Assembly: GCA_020543525.1 (NCBI GenBank)
Contig: JAHYIO010000035.1
Location: forward strand, 1 to 47,164
Direction: 5' to 3'
DNA: 47,164 nt
Origin: Coriolopsis trogii
Taxonomy: Eukaryota > Basidiomycota > Agaricomycetes > Polyporales > Polyporaceae
Shown: positions 32,596 through 41,862 of the stretch, piece by piece
How the letters are laid out: every line of letters begins with the position of its first letter
Position numbering within the stretch: the first letter of the stretch is position 1
The notes under the pieces: generated by a model
Told to the model about the DNA's origin: nothing
The model's input: the letters and a program-made list of their open reading frames with translations, nothing else
The model's database searches: none
Translations under genes and position numbers: made by a program

Positions 32596-34194
32596 CCCAG
32601 TGAAAACCGACAATGTTTGCAGCCGTTTGTAGCGTTTTGCAGCATAGACGGTCGTTTTGCAGCGGCGACGCGCGCTTGATAAGCATAGCCACGACAACGG
32701 GCCCTGTCAATCTGGTGCGAACAGGTGCTGTCGACGACACTGACACCGTCCGCATCTGTACGCTGTACACTGTACACTGTACAGTTCCTGCACCTTGCCG
32801 CACTGTCTGTCCGTACATCCCTTGCCCATTCGTCCAGGCGCTTGTGCCGCCGTGCTCCCGTTCGCTCCCGTTCGCATCGGCCACAAGTCATGGGGTAGCA
32901 CCATCGCGTGACGTCAGACTCGTCGCAACCCCATGCGAGGCTGCGACAGGGACTTCTTTCCCCCTCTCTTGCTTTTTTTGCTCTCTTGCTCTCTTGCTCT
33001 CTTGCTTTCTGGCCCTCTTGCTCTCGCAGTCTCTCACAGTCTCTCGCAGTCTCGCACTTAGACTACTCTCTCGCTCTATTGGTCTCTCGTCCTCTCGCTT
33101 TCATCTGCCTCACGCTTGCTAACAAGTGCACTCCTCCCGCTAGCTGCTAGAACTGAGTACTACGCCAAAGAAGCGCATATATGCGCTCCATTCTTCGTGC
33201 GTACGCCTTTCCGAGATCCGAGGTATTCGAGAATGTCCCTCGCCGCAAGGAGATTCGCGACAACATGCTTCTTACTGCTCTCAGACGTACTCCTACTCGC
33301 ATCACCTCTCATCATCTTGTATGCAGGACCTCTACGAGTGGCCTTCCTGGGCTCCGATTCGCAGATCCACAGGTGGTCCGAAGGATCTGCCCACATTGTT
33401 CTCCAAGGTTGGTCTGGATGGCAGGCATTGAACGACATCGCCAGAGCTACCAAAAGGTGCGATCGCCATATTTGAACTACTTGTAGTTCATTGACACACT
33501 TATCGACAGGTACAGGTCGCCCGCCTCTGCTGTTCTCTCCACGCCGGCGGCAGTCAGCATTTAGATGCATGGTATACTGCGGGGGGAAACACTCGTGATC
33601 GCCGCGTAAGTTTTGTATATTCTATGCAGCAATCTCGTGCTAACGTGAATATAGAAACACCGCAATGCTGAGGGGGGGGGGGTGTTCTGATGACTGGGCG
33701 AAGTGAAATCCGCAGTACGTCATTGATCTACTTACTACTCATATGAAGCTCACGCATATGCTTGTATGTCATGTTACAGGGTCGCGCCCCCAGCACGGGT
33801 CCCACTTTGTGCACGTGCTGAGTCTGGGATCCGGGCGTGCAGGTGGGACGAGGCGGGCGAGAGGGAGGGAGGGAGGGCGCCTGTACTAGCATACCCGGTC
33901 CTGTAGCTGTTTGTAGCGGTTCCCAGCCTATTCCATCGTTTTGGAGCGTTTCCCATCGGTTTGCAGCCGCGCGTGACGTGTTCTGACGTGTTTGACAGGA
34001 GCTACCGACACAAACCGACCCGAAACGACACAAACGGCCACGAACGGACACAAACGGGAGGGGAATTTAGACGCACGTTCAAACTCATGTTTGTAGACGT
34101 GCGCAGCGCTTTGCCTCGTTTCCTAGCGTTTCCCAGCCGTACCGCGGCTACAAACGGCTGGAAACATCTACAAACTTTGTCGATTCTCACTGGG
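32596..34194. mobile_element. 1.6 kb non-autonomous hAT-like DNA transposon
   Basis: The ends are 18 bp inverted repeats with two mismatches: CCCAGTGAAAACCGACAA at 32596-32613 and the reverse complement of CCCAGTGAGAATCGACAA at 34177-34194. They are flanked by the direct repeat AGTGACC at 32589-32595 and 34195-34201 (8 bp if a shared G is counted). A CAGTG-type end and a 7-8 bp target duplication fit the hAT superfamily. Inside each end, many short subterminal words (GTTTGTAGCG, GTTTGCAGCC, TACAAACGGCTG and relatives) occur in both orientations, as in hAT transposase-binding regions. The interior holds a CT-rich tract near 32970-33090 and a G10 run near 33672, but no transposase frame, so it must depend on one elsewhere. 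Confidence 0.78.
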
Positions 34195-34467
34195 AGTGAC
34201 CGAGCGTGCTGACCGCGGCTGACTGTGCGCGAGTGCGCGTGTCCAGGCGTCGGTCGGTCCGAGAGGTGGGTCAGGGATTGGTGCTGGGTCCGCGAGCGAT
34301 CGCGATTGAGACACCCAGTGTCATTGTCACTCGGACCGCGAGGGAAGGCGTGCGGAGCATGTTCACCACTTTACTGGGTTGGGGATCCATATGTACGGAT
34401 GTGGTGAGTGCCCCATCTGCTGGCTTCTCGACGACTCGACGACTCGACTGACCCACGAGCCGTCCAG

Positions 34468-34974
34468 GACTCCCCATTCGGACGGGGGGATCGTCTGGCC
34501 CGTCTTCGCCGCCCACGACAGGAGCTGACGACGGCGGGGAACGCGCTTGCCAGGTTCATGCTCCAGGCTCTCGCGCCAACCCTCCCTGGGGTCCATGTCG
34601 GCGAGCGAACCCTGTGAGACAACTCCTGCCAGCGCTGGGCTGGCGGAGGGCCGTACGGCAGGTCTGTTTGACTCGCACTCCCTCTTCGCCGACATGATCG
34701 CCCGCCCAGAGGTGTACCTCAACGGCACGGCCCCTCTAACCGTGACATGTACACAGCACAGGGGCCGCACAAGCGTGCGTCTTCGGGCTGAACGACAGCA
34801 CGAGCGGTCCGGCGACCTGCAGGAGCGCGCACGGAACGGACGCCGATGGCTTTCTCTGGTCAGGAACGCTCTCCTAGTCCTGGAGACATGCGCGGGGAAC
34901 GTTGGCTGATGTCTGTCCTCTGCGGGAACGACGAGCTTCACCCGTCCGTACAGGCCGAAGGGGCCGTGGTGTAG
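34468..34974 (+). pseudogene. decayed CE16-like GDSL acetylesterase fragment
   Basis: Segments of a family 16 carbohydrate esterase (SGNH hydrolase) are readable in three frames: ELTTAGNALARFMLQALAP (frame of 34468), GLFDSHSLFADMIARPEVYL then NGTAPLTVT (34667 on), AAQACVFGLNDSTSGPATC (34764 on) and finally DELHPSVQAEGAVV ending at the stop 34972-34974. The DELHP string carries the block V Asp and His of the catalytic triad. The N-terminal GDS block with the nucleophilic Ser is missing. A donor-like GTCAGG at 34859 lines up with an expected acceptor reading GG instead of AG. Such enzymes remove acetyl groups from plant-wall saccharides. The transposon ends about 270 bp upstream and may have helped destroy the gene. 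Assembly base loss may exaggerate the damage. Confidence 0.62.
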
Positions 34975-35488
34975 GCGATCACGTCGGACGCTGCCTAGTA
35001 TCCTGAGCTCTTTACGGGAGAGAGCACCTGAAGATCCCGGATGTCCTTCATTTGCGGAGCACAGATGTACGTGGATAGCTCCGGTGCACAACATACACCC
35101 CTGGACTGTGGTCATTTGTCCACCCTGGTTCTGTGTGATTCAGGCTGAGCTAGGGTGGAAACGCATAGCAAGATGCCATGGTGTGCGCGGCGCAGTTGAA
35201 CAGAGTGTTGTTGAAGCTGTCATAGAAATGGACACCAAAATGCACAATATGGTTGATGTACGGTGGCGTTCGCAAGTCCTGCGTGGGAGCTTGTCTCTGT
35301 ACATATGATGTCTCGACCCATTCGAGGCCGTTGGCCATGATTCAGGTGTGCATGATTTTTACATGATATATTCTCCTCTGTCCAGTGGTTACTCGAATAA
35401 TATCTCAATCCCTGGTCGTGCTCAGCTCTTAGTACTTACGACAATAATGACTCCAGCCACGTGCAAAACCATTCGCCAGACATTGCCG
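34975..35488. other. intergenic, no gene supported
   Basis: Two minus-strand frames (35150-35338, 35220-35408) and one plus-strand frame (35084-35308) overlap here; none has a recognisable motif. Confidence 0.45.
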
Positions 35489-35560
35489 TTCCGACACGGG
35501 GAATCGAACCCCGGGCTATCGCGTGAGAGGCGATAATGTTAGCCACTACACCATATCGGA
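35489..35560 (-). tRNA. tRNA-Glu (anticodon CTC), intact copy
   Basis: This 72 nt gene reads on the minus strand from 35560. Acceptor TCCGATA/TGTCGGA, anticodon loop CTCTCAC with CTC, and a perfect T-stem CGGGG/CCCCG around TTCGATT are present. It differs from the copy at 29296-29366 only by one additional G in the T-arm. Flanking DNA is unrelated between the two, so they are not a recent local duplication with flanks. Confidence 0.95.
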
Positions 35561-35771
35561 CGTGATAAGGTAGTAGTAATCAAAAAATATAGAAAGTGAG
35601 CCCAAGGTGAGCTGCTTCCCACGGCACAGAGTGGGCGCTTCCACTCGGTGACAGTGAGCGTCTGACTCTGGGCGTCTGCCATCCTGTCCTTGACGCTGTC
35701 CTCGACGACGTCCTCCACTCTCTCCTCGACGTCCGCACCTCCTGTCCCGACGTCCGCCCCCTTTTGCCACC

Positions 35772-36259
35772 ATGTCTCTTCTCGCCCTCCTGCCCTCTTC
35801 CTCCAAAGCCGCTTCCGCTCGCTCTCTTGCCCCCGCAACCTCCTCACTCGCCCTCGCCCTCGCCCCCTCTCGCTCTGTCTCCTCCTCTCCCTACGGCAGG
35901 ACCCACGTCTGGAAGCGCCGCCCCAAGAAGCTCCCTAACCCGATGGTGCCCGTCTTCCCCAGAGGCTCGTGCGCGTAGACGGCTCCACCGTCATCCACTA
36001 CACCACCTCTCCCCGCTCTATCATCAAGCTCACCCGCGACACGACGAACAACCCGCTCTGGAACGCGGCGCGCTTCGTCGGCATGGACGAGGAGGAGGAC
36101 GAGGTCACCGGTCGCATGGGCAGGTTCTCCAGGCGGTTCGCCGACCTCGGCGGTGAGGGCGGCGCAGGCATGGAGTGGATGGAGGAGGCGAGCGGCACAG
36201 AGGAGGCCAAGCACGTCGCCGAGAGCTCAAAGTCCAGGCCCAAGGGCAAGTCGAAATAG
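35772..36259 (+). CDS. MRPL36: mitochondrial large-subunit ribosomal protein bL31m (yeast Mrpl36)
   Basis: An Ala/Ser/Arg-rich mitochondrial targeting sequence (MSLLALLPSSSKAASARSLA) is followed by YGRTHVWKRRPKKLPNPMVPV. The bL31m core comes next: VRVDGSTVIHYTTSPRSI, then IKLTRDTTNNPLWN, and later GRFSRRFADLGG. Yeast Mrpl36 has the same DGS...NNPLWN...RFNKRY order. The frame breaks at 35962 after VPVFP. One more C in the CCCC run would join it to QRLVRVDGS and give about 162 residues without introns. The C-terminal tail is rich in Glu, Ser and Lys, as in yeast. As read, a stop at 35977-35979 would truncate the protein before its conserved core, which is unlikely for a mitoribosome component. 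Confidence 0.85.
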
Positions 36260-37386
36260 GCTGCTGCAAAAACATCACACTACCTCGTTCGTCTTCCCTC
36301 GCTGTCTTTCTCCCCCATAAGCTCACTTCTCTTGTGTGCCCCCAGACTATGCGCTCATGGAGCCCTGTAGGGCACGCGTGCTGTCGTGTCTCCTTTGTTG
36401 CTAGTTATCTGGAGGCATCCAGGTCTTCCCTTCGTACAAACATCGCAAAAGCGCGTTGTTCTACTGCCTTGCGGCCGGCGTGCAACGTCTGTATGGTCCT
36501 TCGAGGTGCGTCCATAGGTCAGGCGGCCCGTCGTGTCTACCTGGTTGCAAATCTCGTACACGACGCCCTCTCCGCCTCCTTGATCATCGTTTGCCTCACT
36601 CCTTGTGGTCGATCCACTCTAGCCAGTTGCCCAAGGTAGGGAATTTGAATGCACCATCGAGCAGGGACGATCTCCGCGGTTCGAATCTCAAGAGGCTTAC
36701 AACGACTGATGTGGGCCCTCGGGGACCGCCCCCAGGAATGGAGAGTTGTCAGACGGGTCTATCACCTCTTTAGCATGAAGTCCAGTGTGACACACCGCTG
36801 GCATGATGCTCCTATAACCTTCTACCGCCTACGCCATACACGGCCAGGCCAGCGATGTTCAACGAACAATCATTTGCCGACATAGGTGCGATTCGCCAAA
36901 GTTGACGGACCGGCAGTATCAAGTGGGATGCGCGATATCGCTGGAGTGCGGGAACTCAAGGCTGTCATGGGTGTTCCGCCATGTGCGCGAAGCACGAGGT
37001 GGTGCGTAGCGTTCTCTGTAGAAGACTGACAACCCCTTCCATGTCCCAGGTCTCAAATGACTCTCTGGAATGTACACGCCAGCTCCTGGGTCTTGCAATA
37101 GAGCCGGTATCTATCACGATCCCGTGTCGCCTGCTCTCCGAGTCTCAAGTGACCCCTTACCGCAGCTCCTGTTTTGATAGTGTGATTCTGAGGTGCTGCA
37201 GTTATGGCGGCGTACAGATGGGAAGCTCTGCTGCAGCATCTCTTTAAACCAATGTATCCAACCGCGACGTACATATCTTCCGCAGCCTTGTGCCATCTTG
37301 ACCTCCTTGCTGCGAGTTTCACTCCGTCAGGAAGCTCAACTTGCCTCCCTAGGCTCACCGTCGAGACCCATCCACGACCAGCCACG
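36260..37386. other. intergenic, no gene supported
   Basis: Several 60-150 codon frames overlap on both strands without motifs. A tRNA-like T-loop string (GGTTCGAATC, near 36695) has no folding partner. The right end should contain the promoter of the RNase III-like gene. Confidence 0.45.
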
Positions 37387-38038
37387 ATGTCCATTCATAT
37401 GGGTCTCAGTCCGGATCTTCCTCCTGCGCCCCAACTCGCCAACTCGACGATGGACGAGATCTTCAGCCGCGTCTCGGCCCGTCCAACAGGGAACAGCCGC
37501 CCTCGAGCGAAACCTCCCACTCGTAGTGTCGAAACGCGCTCCCGACTGGCTGCGCTCGGAGCGACGATGCTCGAAGCGGCGTACGCGATGGTGCTCTTCA
37601 ACTTGCGGCCGAGGTTGACAGGTGCGGAGCTCGAGGTGAGCGCACATGTCACTCCTGCCTCTGTCTCTATCTGCTCTTCCCTGGCGTGAAGCGCTGATGG
37701 GAGACGGGGGGGCTCCTGCAGGCAGAGATACGGACTGGCCTCCCGGACCTCGTCGAGCGGTCTGTTGCAGGATACCGCTGGACGTGTTCGGGCGCGCTAC
37801 TCGCGGGCGTCTGCATAGACGATACAGCGGTGAGTGCACGAGTCTCCAACTGTGTCCTCTCCCCCTCCCCCGCTCTCGCTGACGTTACGTTCTGTTGCAG
37901 GAGAAGCGCGAGCTCATGCACGCGTACGTCGGCGCGGTCTTCCATCAGGGGGGGTTCGACGCCGTCGTCCATTGGATCGGCGGCCTCGTGCGCGCGCTCG
38001 CCTCGCCCCGCTTCCCGTCCCTTCAGTTCCCGGTGTGA
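37387..38038 (+). CDS. small RNase III-like domain protein lacking the usual signature acid
   Basis: Exons 37387-37635, 37722-37829 and 37901-38038 sum to 495 nt, 164 residues, all in phase. The N-terminus MSIHMGLSPDLPPAPQLANS resembles small Agaricomycete proteins with an RNase III-like fold. The segment SRLAALGATMLEAAYAMVLF aligns by eye with the RNase III signature helix (E-x-LGD-A-hydrophobic), but the Asp position is Ala and the preceding Glu is absent. EKRELMHAYVGAVFHQGGFD, then AVVHWIGGL, matches the later helix where RNase III has a second acidic pair; Glu is present there. It has no double-stranded RNA binding domain. It may be a catalytically dead RNA-binding or dimerising protein. 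The family call is an inference; the gene structure is well supported. Confidence 0.6.
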
Positions 38039-39885
38039 AGCCCGAGTCGATGGGCGTATTCGTGTGTGCGACGGGCGGAAGCGGCGTCGGCTTTGACACT
38101 GATGTTCGATGGCGACGACGATGGTTTCCCGACTGTCGCTCTCAAAAATTTCTACGATGGATGCACTGGCATGCACACATGTCGATCGTGGTCCCGTCTA
38201 CCTCTCACCAGGGCCCCCGTTGTTCGTGTAGCGATGCTCATATAAACACAAGGACACGTCATACACGACAAAGTCTCGCCGCTCATACATACTTGGCTCA
38301 TCACCGTGCCGTCCATCTTTGCCAAAGCAGTGCCCGCCTCTATGTATGTACGGTGCATGTGTCAGGAAGCCGGATGCGCTCTGACTCTCCGTAACCGTCC
38401 GACATCGCCCACTCTGTGAGTGTGAGTCGGGAGGCTGCCGCGTTGACCACACCCGACGACGACGACGACGACGACGACGTGAAAGATGACACTGACAGCC
38501 GGGCTGTTGCATCACCCCCATCTGCTGGTCGCAGCATGTGCCGGAGCCGCCGCCGATCGTTCTCGACGATCGCCGAGCGAGTTGATTGTCCGCGCGTGTG
38601 TGGATGCGTATGCAATTTTGTGTGTAAGTACTTGGGCGAGATGGTGACGGCGAGATGGCTTGGCCGACGGGACGTCGACTCCAAGGGCGTCTGGAATTCG
38701 AAGGTATGTAGTTAACGTTTGGGGGTCGTTGATGTCTGTCCCGTGGCCGGTGACTTTTCCAGTTCGTCGACGCGGATCTGCGTGTGAGGTTTGAGAGAGA
38801 AAATCTTTATATTTATACTGCGTGAGCAGGCGAGCATGCGCCAAGACGCATTTTATATGTACGTTCCTAGGAGAATAGAATGAGTTATCGAAAGATACTA
38901 TCGTAGTCGTACCGTATCTCTATGAGATGTGGGGGGCGGAGTATTAACGTTGTCATAGGCCAGTCCAAATGTGTGCGTCCGGTATCGGGTCTATGGGTCT
39001 TATGTAAATCAGTCAGAGTCTCGTGCTGTGTGCTCTCCCTCTTCTGCGTGAGTGGTGCTCCCGTTCGCGTGTGAGGTTTGAGTGGACCGTATCAGGATGA
39101 TTCTAGATGCACGAGTTGAAGTACGACCAGATTCGGATTTCGGATTTCGCAGACATGGGAATCATTCGATTGTGGAGGCTCGGGCGGGAATCACTGGCCA
39201 TGGCCACTCTCGAGCACTGGAGGAGGATAGGCGAGGTACGCGCCTGCACAGGATGATCGATGATCGAGGAGGAGGGGAGGGAGCTGTGCCGCCATCAGCA
39301 TTTGTTGTATGCTCCTTGCTGAGCATCACGTCCGGCCGCGGATCCGGATTCTTCGTTTTGCCACTGGACGAGCATTATTCGACGTCTCGGTTTCTCGCAG
39401 AGGCGGCTCGATGAGGATGAGGATGAGCGAGTCGAGTCGAGTCGAGTGGGAGAGCACGCGTGCGGAGGAACACATGCGTGGGCGGGGGCGCGGATGCGGA
39501 ACGCGAAGCTGATGGGGGGAGGATGGCGAGCATGGGGGAGGGAGGCTGATTGGCTATGTATTCTGGACGATGGAGACAGCCCATCAAGGCGACTGCGTGC
39601 GTCCATGCCGGCGCGGGATACATGCCGAGGAGAGATGGTTGAAGGGCGGGAGCAATAGGATACTTGGACGGAGCGTGGTTTGTACTTTGAGTGGCGCAGC
39701 GAGGTTGGGAGAACGTATGGCCGTTCACGTATGGGCGCACTCGCGAGGGAGCTGCCGAGGGAGTCCATACGTTCCTGGCAGGCTGGGAGAAAGCCAAGGG
39801 GGTGAGTTTCGATGGCAACAGCTAGGCGTTTGGTAGGGCTGATCGTTTGATCTGAATTCAAGGAGGTTTGCTTTGGAGCACGACA
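38039..39885. other. about 1.8 kb intergenic with a (GAC)n microsatellite
   Basis: A GAC trinucleotide run of about eight units lies at 38455-38479. Open frames on both strands (for example 38416-38715 plus, 39295-40053 minus) are low-complexity Ser/Arg or Asp strings without motif or splice support. The right end is promoter DNA of the secreted gene at 40107. Confidence 0.5.
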
Positions 39886-39891
39886 TATAAA
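39886..39891 (+). promoter_or_regulatory. TATA box of the two-domain secreted protein gene
   Basis: TATAAA lies 221 bp upstream of the start codon, followed by a pyrimidine-rich stretch, suggesting a leader of about 190 nt. Confidence 0.5.
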
Positions 39892-40106
39892 GACGCCGTC
39901 CGTGGTCGACGGTGTCTCCCATTCCCCAGCAGCTGGAACTTCCTCTCGTCTCTCTAGCAGAGCGTATCCCTTGTCTTTTCTTTCGCGAGCTTGACGCTTG
40001 TCGTACCTGCACGCTCTCGCTTTGAGATCATTTGGACCGTGTTCCGCCCACACTCGCTAGCACACTCGCTTTTCCCCTTGTTTAACGACACAACGAGCCA
40101 CTGACC

Positions 40107-41003
40107 ATGAAGTTCTCCACCGTCGTCCTCTCCGCCGTCGCCGTCGCCGTCTCTGTCCGCTCCCGCCCCCTCCTCCGCCGCGACGTCGACCCCGCGCTCG
40201 TCCCCGAGTTTGGCATCGCCCAGGGCACGAACCCGACCGGCACCGGCGACTGCGACGGCGTGAACGGCATCAAGATCCCCTGCTTCTGCCCCCCAGACCG
40301 CGGCCAGTTCATCGCCGTAAGTTCCGGCTCGTCGCGCTCCCGCCCCGTCGCGTGCTGACCGCGCTCGCGCGTGCAGCAACTGAACCAGAACGTCGCCGCC
40401 GGTCACGTCATCAACAACCCCGGCGTGCAGGTGTCGTTCCCGACGGGCAACTCGAAGGAGGACAAGCTCGCGCGTCTGTTCGTCGCGACCGTCACGCTCC
40501 AGAACCTCCGCGGGCCTGGCCAGGGTTGTCCTCAGGCGGCGACCACCTGGGGCGCGCTCCAAAAGTCGATCGAGGCCGGCACCGACGCGCCTCCCGCCCC
40601 TGCGCCTGCACCCGCCCCCGCACCTGCCCCGGCTCCGGCTCCGGCCCCCGCGGCGGGCGGCGTCGACCCCGCGCTCGTGCCCGACTTTGGGATCGTCGCG
40701 GGGACGAACCCGACGGGCACGGGGGACTGCGACGGGGTGAACGGGATCAAGATCCCGTGCGCGTGCCCGCCGCCGCGTGACCAGTTCCTCGCGAAGCTGA
40801 ACGCGAACGTGGCTGCGGGGCACGCGGTCAACAACCCCTCGGTCGCGGTGTCGTTCCCGACGGGCGCGAGCAAGGGCGAGCAGCAGGCGCGGATTGGGGC
40901 GCTGTTGGTGACGCTGCAGAACTTGAACGGGCCGGGGCAGGGGTGCCCGGCGGTGTCGACTGTGTATGGGCAGCTCCAGCAGCAGATCAACGCGCTCCCT
41001 TGA
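40107..41003 (+). CDS. secreted protein with two tandem Cys-containing domains and a Pro-Ala linker
   Basis: Exons 40107-40316 and 40377-41003 give 278 residues. A signal peptide (MKFSTVVLSAVAVAVSV) is followed by RSRPLLRR, a probable Kex2 site, then two homologous domains of about 105 residues. Each begins VDPALVP(E/D)FGI, contains GTNPTGTGDCDGVNGIKIPC and a CPP, then LN.NVAAGH..NNP.V.VSFPTG, VTLQNL.GPGQGCP, and ends in a Gln-containing helix. Each domain has four Cys. The linker is about ten Pro-Ala repeats. The only intron is in domain 1 and is absent at the same place in domain 2, so the duplication may have involved an intron-less copy or intron loss. I recall similar uncharacterised secreted proteins in Agaricomycetes but no function. 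A cell-wall or extracellular role is inferred. Confidence 0.9.
40595..40657 (+). repeat. CCCGCC-type hexamer repeat encoding a Pro-Ala linker
   Basis: About ten Pro-Ala units in hexamers of the type CCTGCx/CCCGCC run between the two domains of the secreted protein. It is a slippage-prone coding microsatellite, and its length probably varies between strains. Confidence 0.85.
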
Positions 41004-41862
41004 ATGGGTTGAGCGTGGTGGATTCTGGATACCCTGATGTGTACGGAGGAGTGACGGCCCCGTGGTGGTGATGGGTTGTGTTGTGCGCTGTGCTAGTTTG
41101 TACGGTCTGAATTGACGGGTGCCAGTCACCTTGTTCCAGCTGCTATCTGTGAGCGTGTGTTCTCGATGTGTTTGGGTGCGGACAGGTGCGTAGACGTGAA
41201 ACGGACGAGCTTGCACTGCACGCGAGGAGACGGATGTGCGTGATGCCACACGCGGGAGAAGCTTAGCTTTTGTATGATTGTTCTGACTGCTATGTAGCTG
41301 GTAGGCGAGGTTGGATAAAACGCAAGAGACATTACGATATGCCTGCTAGGCTAGTGCTGTGGTGTGCAGAAGCCCATCTGTTTGGGTCACAAGGCGATGG
41401 CGTGGTGGCGTAAGGCGTGATCGCGAGCAGCCCAAGGCAGTGAGGTATGGGAGACCGCTGAGGGCGCAGGCATGGACGCTGATGGCGCAGTCTGTGTCGC
41501 GACGGTGGGTTACTTATTCCAGGCCAGAGTAAATAGAGTAAGAAAAGACAGAGACACGAAACAAAAGGCGAGCGCACTGTGCAGCGCGCCGTGGGAAACG
41601 AGGATAGGCGGAGGAGGACGCCAAGCAGAGACTGGCAACAACGACCATCTCCATCTCCCTCGCCCTCGCCCTCGCCTCTCCTCTCCTCGCCCTCCCTCCC
41701 CGCCCTCTCGCCCGCACACGACTCCCCTCACGTTCTCTGGCTGGTCTAGTTTGACGCGACACCCCGACGCCTCCTCCGCTCCGCCTCCTCCTCACCCGCC
41801 TCACACTCGCACTCTCCGTCTCCATCTACCCTCCGCCCCGCCTCCGTGCACGATCCCCGGTC
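41004..41862. other. intergenic between secreted gene and TVP38
   Basis: This is the 3' flank of the secreted gene, then a strongly C/T-rich tract (about 41640-41850, including CCCTCG-type repeats) that is probably the TVP38 promoter and leader. No gene is seen. Confidence 0.5.

Noticed and set aside
34363..35115. 250-codon minus-strand frame
   Set aside because: It lies opposite the CE16-like segments, which are recognisable on the plus strand; the minus translation has no motif.
36660..36710. T-loop-like GGTTCGAATC
   Set aside because: No stem pairing around it and no D-arm or anticodon arm upstream.
39295..40053. 252-codon minus-strand frame
   Set aside because: Low-complexity Ser/Arg/Pro composition, no motif, overlaps the likely promoter of the plus-strand gene.
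39954..41249. 431-codon minus-strand open frame opposite the secreted two-domain gene
   Set aside because: It is an Arg-rich mirror of GC-rich coding DNA; the plus-strand gene has a signal peptide, splice sites and internal homology.
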